Shown: positions 21,879-33,203 of the stretch, piece after piece | How the letters are laid out: each line of letters begins with the position of its first letter | How positions within the stretch are numbered: position 1 is the first letter of the stretch | NCBI GenBank assembly: GCA_029718625.1 | Contig: CM056379.1 | Span: 69,682,670 to 69,746,669, forward strand | Direction: 5' to 3' | Length of the DNA stretch: 64,000 nt | Source: Synaphobranchus kaupii | Lineage: Eukaryota; Chordata; Actinopteri; Anguilliformes; Synaphobranchidae | Program-made: the position numbers and the translations under genes | The notes under the pieces: generated by a model | Told to the model about the DNA's origin: nothing | Databases searched by the model: none | Seen by the model: the letters and a program-made list of their open reading frames with translations, nothing else

Positions 21879-23923
21879 CAGGGATTAAAGTTCTCCGTCG
21901 TTTGGATTCCAGAGGCCGTTGCTTATGAGATCAGTATAAATCCGCAAAGACTTGTGCCTTTTTCTGCCAAACAAAGGGGTCTGCAGTCATATTTTCAACC
22001 TAGTTAAAGGCTACCCACAATCAGAGTTGTGGGTAGTGCATTACTAAGTAATGCGTTACTGTAATAATATTAGTTATTCGGGTAATGTGGTAATATAACG
22101 CATTATAAAATAATTGCGTGTAATAACATTAATTTACATTTTCGAAATTAGCAATGCGTTATTCAACCTAATAGTGTAGTCTACGTTTCATGCTGCGTTT
22201 GATATGCTAAGGCTATTTATTACAAAGAACTCTCCAATCGATTAATAATCCTTGGCAGTGCCGAAGTAAAGTAAATTGTAAACTCAATCATGTCAATGAA
22301 TGAACACAAGATGGCAGCTGCCATTTTCTATTTGGAGATTTTCTAAACAAGTGCTAGCTTACTTTGTTGCAAACTCATGAGGTCAATTTCATTTTATAAA
22401 AGGTAGGCTACATGTTGCTTAGGCCTAGCCTAATTCTTATAATGTGCGTTTTATTCATGTAGTGCATTTATTTTCGTTCATTTGACATGAAAACAGTCTG
22501 CATGTAGCAGACAGTATGCCACTTTATGTTTCATGATGATGCAGCACAGCACTTAAAGGCGAATGAGATTTGCGTTTAATGAGATGTTTAACTGTAGCAC
22601 ATGGCTACCTAGCCCACCCACTATGTGGTTATTTTCACACTGAATGTTTTGTTTATTTTATGTTGACTATTTTTGTTTATTTTATGTTGACTATTTAACG
22701 TCATGTAAAAATTTAATGGGCTATTTTTTGTTATCCTTTACATTTCAATAGGCTACATTATTGAAATTGGATTTAATGTAATTCATTGTTTGATGAGTTG
22801 AAGTGTTAATAATTTGAACGTTAAAAGCAGTAGCGTATTTAACCTATTTCCACAAATCCACAGTGACTGAGTGTGAAAGCCCAATATTTCATTTGATTAG
22901 CTTTTTATATTTGTCAATGTCGTTTTAAAAGCAACATTTTGAACACTCCGTTACTACGTTTATATTGTCAATTGAAACGAGCTGAATACGTTTAAAAAGG
23001 TTAATGAAAAAGGCAATTTTTCAGTTGTCTGTTGAATTAATCTCAGTCAACTCTAATGTTGGCGTGAAAGCGCCCTCATGAGGATTTAAACAAAAGTGCA
23101 AAGCATTGTGAGAATGCAAGAATGAATACGGGTAGACTTTTATTTTATCGGTTGCTATAGGCCTACTGGCTAGGAAGGTGATACATTTTTTCAATCGTTT
23201 TGTAAAACAATCTACAACATATTTCAACAACATTTTATAATGAATACCTAAGGTTAAATGGTCCTAATAATCATACTTCTGAAAGGGGAATCATTTAACA
23301 CTGATTTAAGTGATTTTATGACAGAGTAACGCAAAGTAATATAACGCATTACCTTAATTGTAAAGTAATGTAGTAATATAAGCTTTACTTTTTTAAAAAG
23401 TAACTAATAATATGTAATATATTACAATTTTCAAGTAACGCCCCCAACTCTGCCCACAATACATATAAGAATAATAATCAACGTGTTATTTTACGTGTTT
23501 ACAATTTGATAAAATTATAGTCCAGTTGTTTTACTCATTGGAGAGTCAACACTTGATGAGGACTATCCAGTTGGAGCGAGCAGAGAATGATTTTCTCTTC
23601 ATGTAGTGTCAATCCAATAGGCTAGGCTATATTCAGCAGCTAAATTTTTTTTAAAATAAAAACTCTGTGCCAGAGTGCATGAAAAGGCATCAAAATACAG
23701 CTTGTTCATCAAAAGTTTCTGCTCGGGGGAGGATGCCCCCGGACACCCCTACACAGGGGGCTGAGCCCCTTACGTCTTTACATCCTAAAAATTACCCTGA
23801 TAGTCTCTAATATTTACATAAAAGCGTATAGGTTAAATTCACTGTTTTATAAATTGCGTGTTGGGACCTTAACTTGGCCTAAATAAATTTCAGTCGTGAG
23901 ATTTTTTTTCGCTTTAATCCCTG
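21879..23923. mobile_element. hAT-like element with 6-bp target duplication
   Basis: The inverted termini CAGGGATTAAAG / CTTTAATCCCTG are flanked by AGCATA on both sides (21873-21878 and 23924-23929). It is about 0.6 kb without the nested element and has no coding frame. Confidence 0.72.
22022..23452. mobile_element. hAT MITE nested in the hAT-like element
   Basis: The termini are CAGAGTTGTGGG and, inverted, CAGAGTTGGGGG, flanked by perfect 8-bp duplications CCCACAAT (22014-22021 and 23453-23460). Subterminal TAATGCGTTAC-type repeats occur at both ends. It is 1,431 bp and non-coding. Confidence 0.9.
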
Positions 23924-24142
23924 AGCATATTAGAAAATGAATTATAACAAACTACTTTTAAACACAAACTAAAAAATAACATTTTATTTAGGCCTTTTCA
24001 ACCAGAGGAGGCTGGTCCAAATTTCCTTTTTTCAGATTTACGTTTCCCTTTTTTTTTATCGCACAGTAGCTAGCTATTTAGCCAATGCAACAGTTGCAAC
24101 TTGTTGCAGCAGCCCTGAAGGATTGTTAAGCTAACGGCGAGA

Positions 24143-24339
24143 ATGGATTTGGAGGAGAGTGGTGCTACGGCAATTAACGGCAGCGTGAGTGAGGGGGTCA
24201 CAGAGAGGCATGGATGCAGAGGCGGAGAGTGGGATGGGGAAGAACATCTTGTGGATTATTTGTTGTCATAGCCATTCCACAGTTTGGATTACGCAGCAAA
24301 GGTGAGGATCAAGACTGCTGGACGACCAACTCCACAGAG
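24143..24339 (+). pseudogene. First exon resembling ZMYM1-like hAT protein
   Basis: An ATG at 24143 opens MDLEESGATAINGS, and the frame runs through EEHLVDYLLS to a TAG at 24269-24271. It continues in the same frame as PFHSLDYAAKVRIKTAGRPTPQ before a GT donor near 24340. The DYAAK...GRPTPQ wording resembles the N-terminus of fish zinc-finger MYM-type 1-like (hAT-derived) proteins, from memory. No zinc finger or catalytic exon follows nearby. The in-frame stop makes it a likely relic. Confidence 0.4.
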
Positions 24340-24689
24340 GTTAGGTTAGGCTAGGTTATCATTATTAGGTTATTATTAGGTTGCTAGTTGGATTATTGCT
24401 ACATTTGAACATAAGAACATAACATAACTTGAACATAAGAAAGTAGAGATAAGTAGCCAACTAGTGTAAAATAACATGACGCTGTGGGTTGGTTTTTCTC
24501 CTGTCCTCCCCAATTTTTTGAGTCACCAGCCGCCACTGCTATACGCAGTAACGTTACTGTGTGACTGGGTTTTGCTGTGTATTTGAATGTATTCAATAGT
24601 AACATTACTTTAGGCAGACAAACAAGCTAACTTAGCTCAGTAACGTTAACTTTACCATTCGGCTACATCCCGGTCCTCTCCTCGCGAAG

Positions 24690-24871
24690 ACGTTGCTCAA
24701 CCAATACAGCCGGTGGCTGCTACTGCCAGTGGCTCGAATGAATACGGCTCTATTGCCCGAGCAACATCTTCACGAGGAGTCTTCCACCACGAAGGAATCC
24801 TCTTCCTCCACTTCAAACTCCTCCACCTCAAAACTCCCTGCAGTACTGCTGTCACTCTTGTCGTTCGCCAT
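24690..24871 (-). pseudogene. P2X7-like domain first exon, frameshifted
   Basis: On the minus strand an ATG at 24871 in good context (AAAATGG) opens a 33-residue acidic frame (MANDKSDSSTAG, EVEEFEVEEED). A second frame then gives ARAIEPYSFEPLA. The PY-FEP block is typical, as I recall it, of the short fish proteins annotated P2X purinoceptor 7-like. One frame change separates the two. It lies 230-400 bp inside the right end of the Kolobok-like composite and points toward the THAP exon, so the element may have had two convergent genes. This is inference. Confidence 0.35.
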
Positions 24872-25103
24872 TTTGTTGTTTGTTTAGTAGTGAGGAGAGA
24901 ACAGGAAGGGGGCTGAGTCAGTTCACCAAGACCACAGAACTATATTCTGTGACCAAGACACACCCTTTCACTCCTTGACCGTATGAATATTCATAATATG
25001 ACTACGTGGCATCATCGTCATATGACCACACCTACTCACAAGTTCCAGTTCAAATTGAAGTGGTAAAAAAGGCCTTAGAAAAGGCTCTGCAGTATCTCTT
25101 TAA

Positions 25104-26369
25104 AACTAGCTCCTGTCAAGTGTTCTGATGTCAAATGACCGCTTGTTAAGAAGCTGCATGTCCCACAAACCATATCGGGAAATTGGCCAGATTCTGAGTT
25201 TGGTAAGTAACTAGCTATACCACTAGCTACCTAGCTAGGTACTTACCAAACGCTAAATCTGGCCAAGTTCCCAATAGTTTCAGTTATTTGATGTGCTAGC
25301 CAGCTAGATCTTCCAAACATGAGCTCATGACACAACAATACATTTTCACAGGTGAATGCGCTAATGGTCCGTGGAAGACAAAGATATGATCATGTTAATT
25401 CACCACTCTGCTCCACACTGAATTGCTAATGATAGCTAGCCACTCTGCCCTGACCAAGAATGCCCTGCGTCATTCGCAGGCGCGCGCGGGACCCCCGAGC
25501 AGCTCTGGTACTGACACCGGTATGTACCAGAACACCTTTCTTGAAAACCTATCCAGCCTCAGCCCTGACTGCTCTGTGTGGGTGAGCGTGGGGGTGTGTT
25601 TGAGGGTGAGGGTAGAGTGTGTGGGTGAGGGTTGTTGGCCACAAATTTAAAAAATGTATTTTGAAAATGTGTGTCTTAGGGTGTGTGAGGGTTGTCCGAC
25701 ACAAATTTTAATAAATAAAAATGTGTGTGTAATTTTTTCTAGCCTGAATTAGCCTATGCGTTGTGCGCAAGGGTTCGAGACACTTAAGAGGTTGTCCTCT
25801 TTAAAGTTTTGCTTTGTAATGTTTAAATGGCTTTGACTAATTTGAGCGCCGTCTTAAAGTTAATGAGCCTACATTCTTTAACGCATGCTGCAGATTATTG
25901 CCACCCTTGTTAAACAATCTCAAGTTGTAGTTTTCTCTTTGTCATTATCATTTCTTAATCATTAGGCTTTAGGTTATTTAGACGATTTTATAGGCGATTA
26001 TTCAGCAAATTAATTGTCTGATTGTTAGGCTACGTAAGCTAAACAAACGGAAACAAATACTAATGCATTACACCCCACTTTTTCCAGCGCACCAGACGTA
26101 ACTACCATATTTAAGTGCTAGCTACACATTTTATGAGACAAAAAAAAATGCTAGCACCGAAAAACGTGCTATAGCCTATTCATTGATATTTGTTATTCAG
26201 TTAATTATCTACTTGATTTATAATTAAGAACTAATATATATACTATAAATGGAAACAGGTTGGGAGTTCTATCCGTATGAAGGTAGTCTAAAGGTGTTGG
26301 TATACACGATGCAATTTCCATGCAACGGCAACTCGTTGCTCGTGATGTCATTTTATGCAATTCCACTGT
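25104..26369. other. No firm gene; possible exon near 25430-25590
   Basis: The stretch holds a hairpin (25177-25272), GT-rich simple sequence (25575-25735) and AT-rich DNA. A plus frame at 25423-25588 (GPPSSSGTDTGMYQ, LENLSSLSPDCSVW) ends at a plausible GTGAGC donor, but I recognise no family and no neighbouring exons. Confidence 0.3.
25177..25272. repeat. Imperfect hairpin, 33-bp arms
   Basis: 25177-25209 and 25240-25272 are inverted copies with 29 of 33 positions paired, around a 30-base loop rich in TAGCTA. Confidence 0.85.
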
Positions 26370-26377
26370 TACACGAG

Positions 26378-26898
26378 TAGTGATGGGAAGTTCGGATCTT
26401 TTTTCAGATTCGGATCTTCGGATCTCGTTCAGTCAAATGTACAAATCTTTTCGAGTCGGATCGTTCATTTGCGCATGTGGAAATCGAAGAATGAAATTAA
26501 CGATCCACTCGCAGATACAGATCGTAGGTCCCGGATCATTGAAGTAATGAGCATGCGCAAATTGAAGAACGTAAAACGAGTCACTCTAGGTACCAGATCA
26601 CAGAAGTGTTGCGCATGGGCAAATCCAAGAAGGAAATGAACGATCCACTCGCAGATACGAATCGTAGGTACCAGATCATTGAAGTAATGCATATGCGCAA
26701 ATCAAAGAACATAAACAACGAGTCACTCTAGGTACCGGATCACAGAAGTGTTGCGCATGCGCAAATCCAAGAATGAAAGAATGAAATGAACAATCCACTC
26801 GCTGATACGAATCGTACGTACTGGATCGCTCAAATGATTAGTTCAAAAAGAACTAATCCTTCACGGATCGCCTGATCACTATACTTCACGGATCACTA
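26378..26898. mobile_element. Short hAT-like element with internal repeats
   Basis: TAGTGATGGG ... GATCACTA is flanked by TACACGAG (26370-26377) and TACACAAG (26899-26906), an 8-bp duplication with one difference. Internal units of about 110-150 bp repeat GATCCACTCGCAGATAC, GTACCAGATCA and GCGCATGCGCAAAT. It is non-coding. Confidence 0.72.
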
Positions 26899-27371
26899 TA
26901 CACAAGGTAATTTGCCATCAATTTAAATTGCACTCAACGACCAATCAGAATCAAGTATGTATGTAGCGTTCGATATTACGCCGGATCCATTTATTCCGTT
27001 AGATACTAATATCAAGTCTGGATCGCTAAAATTAGCTAACGTTACAATTAGTTTTCTTGTTAATGTTACATTTAGCTCGTTACATTAATTTATTTTAGCG
27101 ATGTCGAAAATACTGCCAACAAGGAAACACAAAGCCTTGGTAACGTTATCCTAGTAGGCTACGCGCAGACAGGTCTGCGTTCACGTGTGATCCATCTCTG
27201 TTCTGATTGGTTATTGCATGAAATCGGTTGCATGAAAGTTGAACTGCTCCCAACTTGTTGCAACCAAGTTGCACAGAACTTGCAGGGAATGTTACACGAA
27301 GCAATCTATGACTAACTCAGCTGCAACTTAGTTGCAAACAACAAAAATGGCTTTGTGTAAGAACAACTTAA

Positions 27372-27960
27372 AGGGATAGTTCGGAATTTTGGACATAATG
27401 TCTCAATTACAACTTACCCATGATGTAGTTGATTGATGGAAACCATTTTAAGCTAATTCCATGCTGTCCCTTCTTTTGGACATACACACGTTGCTAATGC
27501 TAGCGTAACTCTATGGTAACCGGTAGCATCCACTACCAAACACACTTAAACACTCCACAGTGCACCCAAAGCAAATAAAATATGACAACAGTCTATCGGG
27601 GTTATTTTGAGTGTTTATACCATCATTTTTTAAATCAAACTATCGTTGAATCCTTTACTTTGTGCTGACCTATATTCTCTGTGGAAGTACGGCGGCAGAG
27701 CGAAAGTGGCCATTGCAACTTGTTGCTCTTCTTTGTTGTTGTAGTTGACCAGTGCCAGCACTACATTCGTAGGTAACGTAAAGTATCGCTCCGCCACCGT
27801 ACTTCCACAGAGAATATAGGTCAGCACAAAGTAAAGGATTCAACGATAGTTTGACTTGATAGTTTCCATACTGTTCCAGTGTAATTTACAGCTTAATCTA
27901 GTCCCACCCCCCAATTCCCATGGAGATCCGTTCAAATGCAGAGACGTTATAGTATCGCTT
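27372..27960. mobile_element. TTAA element fragment (GGGATAGTTC end)
   Basis: TTAA (27368-27371) is followed by AGGGATAGTTCGG, a common fish TTAA-type terminus also present at 44148. The right end is not seen. The interior holds the long hairpin at 27634-27855. A stretch near 27866-27930 reappears at about 43655-43720. Confidence 0.45.
27634..27855. repeat. Near-perfect 69-bp inverted repeat
   Basis: 27634-27702 and 27787-27855 pair at 66 of 69 positions around an 84-base loop. Short frames on both strands here are mirror images of the same palindrome. Confidence 0.93.
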
Positions 27961-28854
27961 GTAAGAGTACCAGAAAATAAGATATCAAGAAAATAAGATA
28001 TTTTTGGATGACTGCCGGCAAGCAGGCGAAGTGACCAGAAGAGATGCGGAACGTGGTGTGAGAACCAATCAGATTAAATATTTGACATATAAATTGTCCT
28101 CCTTTTCTAATTTTATTTCCCCATTCCTCGTTCTGTCATGGACCTGTTCATTATTGCTGTGTTGGGATTTCCCAAATAATACGATTGGTATAATTGAACA
28201 GTGTTTTTAAAAAATAGCACATATAATCTATAAAACCTATAATGTCTCTTCGTTTGTCCATGCACAACAATTTACTTTAAAAAAACATAATTTTAAGACC
28301 CCCGTAGGCCTACGATAATTTCATATTTCCCATCTGGCGTCACTGAAGCGGGACAAGAAATTGAACGAGACAGAGTAGCCAGCTAAACTGAACGAGATCG
28401 AATGAACTGCTCTTCCGAACTCGAACGTCTGCTACTGCGGTAAAAAAGAACGACAAATCGCCACAGCCTGTAAATTCGCACATTGAGCTTACATCGCCTA
28501 GCCTACAAGTTGAATGCAGGATTAAATTGCAGGGGATTGCTTTATTTGTCCTCTAGAGGTAGCTACCCTAGCACAATAAATAATGGTTGCTAGGTATTCA
28601 GTATGCGGTGCCCCTCGCGTTTTTAGCAGCTTGTAAACTCCTCCGTCCCCGCCAGCATACAACGTTCTATAACAACATTGTGTTCTGGCCGGGGTGTGAA
28701 CGTAGCCTAAGTGATGTTTATTAATGTGGCTTCCTTTCTCACAATAGTTGGGTAAGTTTACTACCAGAAACACAGTGTCATTTGTAATGATGAGCTAAAG
28801 TATTAAGAGCTAAAAGTGTTATTATATTATATTCAGCATTATTATTTATTAATA
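27961..28854. other. Unassigned intergenic sequence
   Basis: AT-rich, mostly single-copy-looking DNA without a frame longer than 83 codons. I recognise no repeat or gene in it. Confidence 0.5.
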
Positions 28855-29623
28855 ATTAAGTTCAGTGCTTGAATTGGGTTAAAATAAGTGCAGGGACTCA
28901 CTTTTTCCAATGTTGACATTTTTCATTTAATGGTCTACTCAATGATGGCGTCTACAAAAACATACAAAATTGAAAGCTGAAAACAACTTGAACCCAGTGC
29001 AGATCTTTTTCATTTGAACTACCTTTGATGTAAATTAATTTCATTTAATTTCATTTACAATATTTCATATAACTTTTAAATATAACACTTGTTAATTAAC
29101 TGAATAAAAGCACACACCTCTCAAAAATATCAAACCACTTCATGAGAATAAACTACTGTCAAAGAAAAACTAACATCTTGACAACACAAGTCAAAGTGGA
29201 GCATGGATCACTAACTATCTCCACTGCAGAACAATGTTAGACAACATACATAGGCTATTTGGGGATAAGGCATAGTCCTCTCACTCAAGTGTAGTGCTGT
29301 CTCCTTAGACAACATAGGCTACATCATAGGCTAGGCCTACTTGGGGATAAGGTCTTCTCACTCACGTGCAGTGCTGTCTCCTGTCCCTCCTTCACAACAC
29401 TCTTGATTCACTGGCAACAAAATACAGTGTTGCTTAGTCCTGTATTTCAGTTGTCAAACTAAAAATACAACATTTAGCCTAAGAACGGGATATTCACATT
29501 TGTACCTATTAAATGTTAATCTGTTAAACATATTTAGATTTTTGTATATAAAATCAAATAAAATTAACAATTCTTCACAATTTACATTTTTATCAAATTT
29601 CTAGTGTAGGCCTACTTACTTAA

Positions 29624-32336
29624 TCAAAACAGCTTCCACAGGGGCTTCATCTCCGAATGTTGCATTGGAGCACGGCAAGCAGTCTTGTCGGCGCTGCAAC
29701 GTCCTTTGGCCAGCCAAGACCTCACATAGTTGATGGGATTGAACTGATCCAGTGGTGGGCCATTGCATTTCAAAAAGACAAGGTTTGCAAGACAGCTGAT
29801 CGCTAGAGCATTTCTTTTTGATGTAAGAATGTCATTCATTGTACTGAAAGCGCGTTCACACTCGCTGCTGGATACTGCAATTGTTTTAATTGCGTTCAAA
29901 AGCGGCTCAACGGCAACTGGTGTTTGCACACCTTTGCAGTCCATGTACTCACGGAATCCTCTGACGCTGTCTATAGGATCAACTTTGAATACTTGGCACA
30001 GGTGCCTAACTTCTCTGTCGCTGTGCTGAATATCCGCATCATCAGGCCAGGAGTCGGGGTACAGCATTTTGACTTCATCGATTATCTGTCTGTCACTGTT
30101 GACAGGAGGGGCCGCCTTTGAGCTCACGTTTGAACTCGTTGCTGGTGTGAGTCTCTGTTTCATGTTTTCTGCTAAACTTTGGAAGAATTGTGCTGAGTTG
30201 ATTTTGAGAACTCATGAATTATCACGCAATTCAACGCCCTTGAATGACTTCTCTGAACAAGCCATGTTTGCCTCATCTAAACGGGGACCAGGGGTATTCA
30301 CTATCGACTCAAAGACGCGGATTTGTCGGCCAAGCAGTTTGTCTGCATCTGGAAGAGTTGTTTCTCGTTTTTGGAACTGGCGAGAGAGGTCGCTGAGTTC
30401 GACCAGTGCGTCGTACATGAGCCCTAGGTTTTGCACAAAGTGTGTTGAGGTGATGATGTCACTGAATCCCTTGTATTTAGCCCTTTCTCGCGAATCCCTC
30501 TCGGTGTCAGCAGAGGCATTCGAAAAATGTTTGTGTAGAACATCCCATACAGCCTTGACTGTTCTTTCACTAGATGCTACCCAGCGGATGGAGAGTACCC
30601 TGCCTATGGTCAGCACCCGCTGTCCAGTTTCTCTCGCACATTGTGCCAGTTCCCTCTGGTTTTTCGGGGATGCGTGATACGAGTACAGTTTATCGAAGAA
30701 TATCTGAAAATGATTGAGACCCGTCACTTCTTTCACAACATTGCCGACAGCTAGTTCAATCCGATGATTTGAACAGTGCCAGACGAAAAGGTCGGGAAAC
30801 CGACCACGGAGCTGAGTCGCCTCCCCAGCATAACTGATGCTCCATCACAGCCGAGAGATATAAAGCACTGCTGCAAAATCCTTGTAAATCCGTGCTTTTT
30901 GACACATTCCAGCAATGCTTTCACAATGTGGTTGGCCGTTGTTCCTTCGAGTTCCAGCAAATCAAAGTAATAATAATAATAATAATAATACCTTACATTT
31001 ATATAGCGCCTTTCTATACTCAAATACTCAAAGCGCTTACAGTGATGAGGGGGAAACTCGCCTCTACCACCACCAATGTGTAGCACCCACCTGGGTGATG
31101 CAGCGGCAGCCATTTTGCGCCAGAATGCTCACCACACATCAGCTGAGGTGGAGAGGGAGAGAATGATTATTAGCCAATTTAAACTGGGGGATGATTAGGT
31201 GGCAGATTGAAAGAGCCAGGTTGGGAATTTAACCAGGACACCGGGGAAACCCCTACTCTTTGCGATAAATGTCATGGGATCTTTAATGACCACAGTGAGT
31301 CAGGACCTCGGTTTAACTTTTCATCCAAAAGACAGCATCTCCTACAGCACAGTGTCCCCATCACTGCACTGGGGCATTGGGATTTATTTGACCAGAGGGA
31401 AGATTGCCCCCTACTGGTCCACCAACACCACGTCCAGCAGCAACTTAGTTTTCCAAGGAGGTCTCCCATCCAAGTACTAACCAAGCCCACACCTACTTAG
31501 CTTCAGCAATTCAACAGGAGCAGATTGCATGGTGGTATGGCTGCTGGCCCCAGTCTCTGTGCTATTCAGGACTGGCCCCAGCCACAGCTGACCACAGGCA
31601 CAACACCAGAACGGACTTCCCACTGATAGTGGTGGATTCGTTAATTAGCAGACAAATTTTGCTTTTGTTTTCCACGATAGCTTCTCCATTCTCGTCTTCA
31701 TTTCAGCTGCGGTGATCAATTATGTCTAGGGCCATGTCAGTGTATGGTCTACCCTACTTGCCTATTTTGTAGGCAGTGCGAAAGACCTGACAGGTTGTCT
31801 GTAGCTCAGTTTTGTACATTGACCCGATCTGTTTCTCCATATTCTCTTTTTTAGCTCTGTTCATGATCTCAACTGCTTTCAGATGAGCTACAGAGTTTTT
31901 GTGATCGTTTTTTTTTTTTTCTTAAAGAAGCCTGTTGTCTGGATCTCTCTGTGCCATAGCAAGAAACAGAGCACTCACCCCACTCAGTGGATAGCTTCAG
32001 TCCCTGCGCTGTGTGTGCTCCCAGCGACTTCACGCTCTTACACGTTTGACATCCTAGTTTCTTGTTTTTTATCACAAGCCATTTGTAGGTTTCACAGAAG
32101 TAATCCGACTGATCTTTATTCCAACACTCTGGACAATTGGTAACATTAATGTTATCAGGGAGACTATCCTCTTGTGGTCCGAGGTCTGCTGCTGCGGCGG
32201 GCGACGAACAGGGACGGTCTGACTCCATCACTTGTGATAATGCTTTCGTTCTCTGGACAGTTTGCTTCTGAGCTAGTGGATTATCCAGATCATTTCTTTT
32301 TCTTTTACCTGACACATTATTTAGCCATGCTAGCAT
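29624..32336 (-). pseudogene. hAT transposase, KIAA1586-like, disrupted
   Basis: The N-terminal frame (31869-32336) has a basic start (GKRKRND) and a Cys-rich TTF-like module, NCPECWNKDQSDYFCETY, with LGCQTCKSVKSLG. After the SINE, the core resumes with FDLLELEGTTANHIV and SLGCDGASVMLGR (30751-31000). It then runs to IRWVASSERTVKAVW (30212-30736) and the hAT dimerisation block AVSSSECERAFSTMNDI and LTSKRNALAI (29624-30163). The order matches hAT proteins of the E3 SUMO-ligase KIAA1586-like group. Breaks occur at the SINE, near 30740 and near 30163-30212, where there is a stop after LRDNS. It is nearly complete but not functional as read. Confidence 0.85.
30967..31570 (-). repeat. 5S-rRNA-derived SINE (SINE3 type)
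   Basis: On the minus strand the head (about 31460-31545) reads GAAGCTAAGTAGG then TTAGTACTTGGATGGGAGAC, matching the internal promoter part of 5S rRNA. The body continues for about 450 bp (TATATAGCGCC and AAAGCGCTT motifs near the tail) and ends in an ATT microsatellite at 30967-30992. It is inserted in the hAT transposase frame. The exact 5' end is uncertain. Confidence 0.82.
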
Positions 32337-32797
32337 TTTAGATTAGGCTATTATCAATGGAAAACAGTTGACGTCAACTATTTTGAACGTTCCCGCTATA
32401 TCCTTAGCTACAACGCTGCTAGTACTAGAATACATGTGATACGTTAGTTAGCCTACGTCACCTGTTAGTTGTAATCTGGGAATTGTAGTCCACTGCGGAC
32501 CTCGCTGAGATGCATTTTGCAGCGCATTTTTATGGAAATATGATTATTGGGGGTAGAATAGTCTTTTATGGCCTGGATCTTATTTCATATTCTAATTATC
32601 AATGCAAACTGGTTATGTCACCTCTCAAAAGTTGCAAAAAAGCTGGAAATTTACTTCCTTTAAGCGAGTAGGCTACCGTTCATAATAAATAAGTAACGGG
32701 AAGCACAATTAAGTCCTGGGACGCAGGCATTGAAAATTAAGAAGTGGCGGGACTGCGTCCCGGTGAGCTCCAGCCCAATTCAAGCACTGATTAAGTT

Positions 32798-32933
32798 AAT
32801 AATAACCCTGCATGGAATAGATTATACAACCCCTGGCAAAAATTATGGAATCCCCACACTTAGAAGATGTTCACCCAGATTTTTTACTTCGTAGCAAATA
32901 AACAAATCACAGATGACACAACAATTTGTTTAA
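32798..32933. repeat. Short DNA-transposon end fragment
   Basis: Contains CCCCTGGCAAAAATTATGGA, which looks like the terminus of a fish DNA transposon. It abuts the piggyBac-like fragment A3 at TTTAAA. No second end is seen. Confidence 0.35.
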
Positions 32934-33203
32934 ACCCGTTGGCGCAGATTTCACCTATTTAGGGGGTGCTCTGTTTCAGGCTTTATAACTCCAGGTGTGA
33001 GCATCACATAAACTTGCTAAATGGCTTAAATGAAACAAGACAGGTGTACCATTTACAATCCAAACTTAGATTTGTTTATTTTCATAATTTAAGTCAAAAT
33101 AAAGTGCCACAAATGCAAAGAAACTCTGGAAAAATCTTAAATTTTATTTTATTTTTTAAAATTCTGCTGAGAGCTACATAAGTTAAATCGGTAATATATA
33201 TGT
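32934..33203 (-). mobile_element. piggyBac-like fragment, copy A3
   Basis: Begins ACCCGTTGGCGCAG after TTAA (32930-32933) and matches the terminal 270 bp of A1 and A2, in the A2 orientation. It then diverges abruptly. Confidence 0.72.

Larger units (their letters stand above)
5223..25099 (+). mobile_element. Kolobok-like composite element (TTAA target)
   Basis: The left end is TTAA (5219-5222) plus AGTGATACTGCAG. The right end, reverse complemented, is TTAA (25100-25103) plus AGAGATACTGCAG, so 12 of 13 terminal bases are inverted matches flanked by TTAA. Kolobok elements use TTAA targets and encode THAP-domain proteins, and a THAP exon lies inside at 20957. About 15.3 kb of the span is a later ERV and about 2 kb is later hAT-like DNA. 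The short termini make this a reasoned inference rather than proof, because the two ends could belong to different insertions. Confidence 0.5.
28863..32789 (-). mobile_element. hAT element with KIAA1586-like transposase
   Basis: The termini CAGTGCTTGAATTGGG are inverted at both ends and flanked by perfect 8-bp duplications ATTAAGTT (28855-28862 and 32790-32797). Length is 3,927 bp including a SINE of about 0.6 kb. The transposase is on the minus strand. Confidence 0.93.

Noticed and set aside
26320..26692. Several 75-94 codon frames on both strands
   Set aside because: All lie in the tandem repeats of a short hAT-like element.
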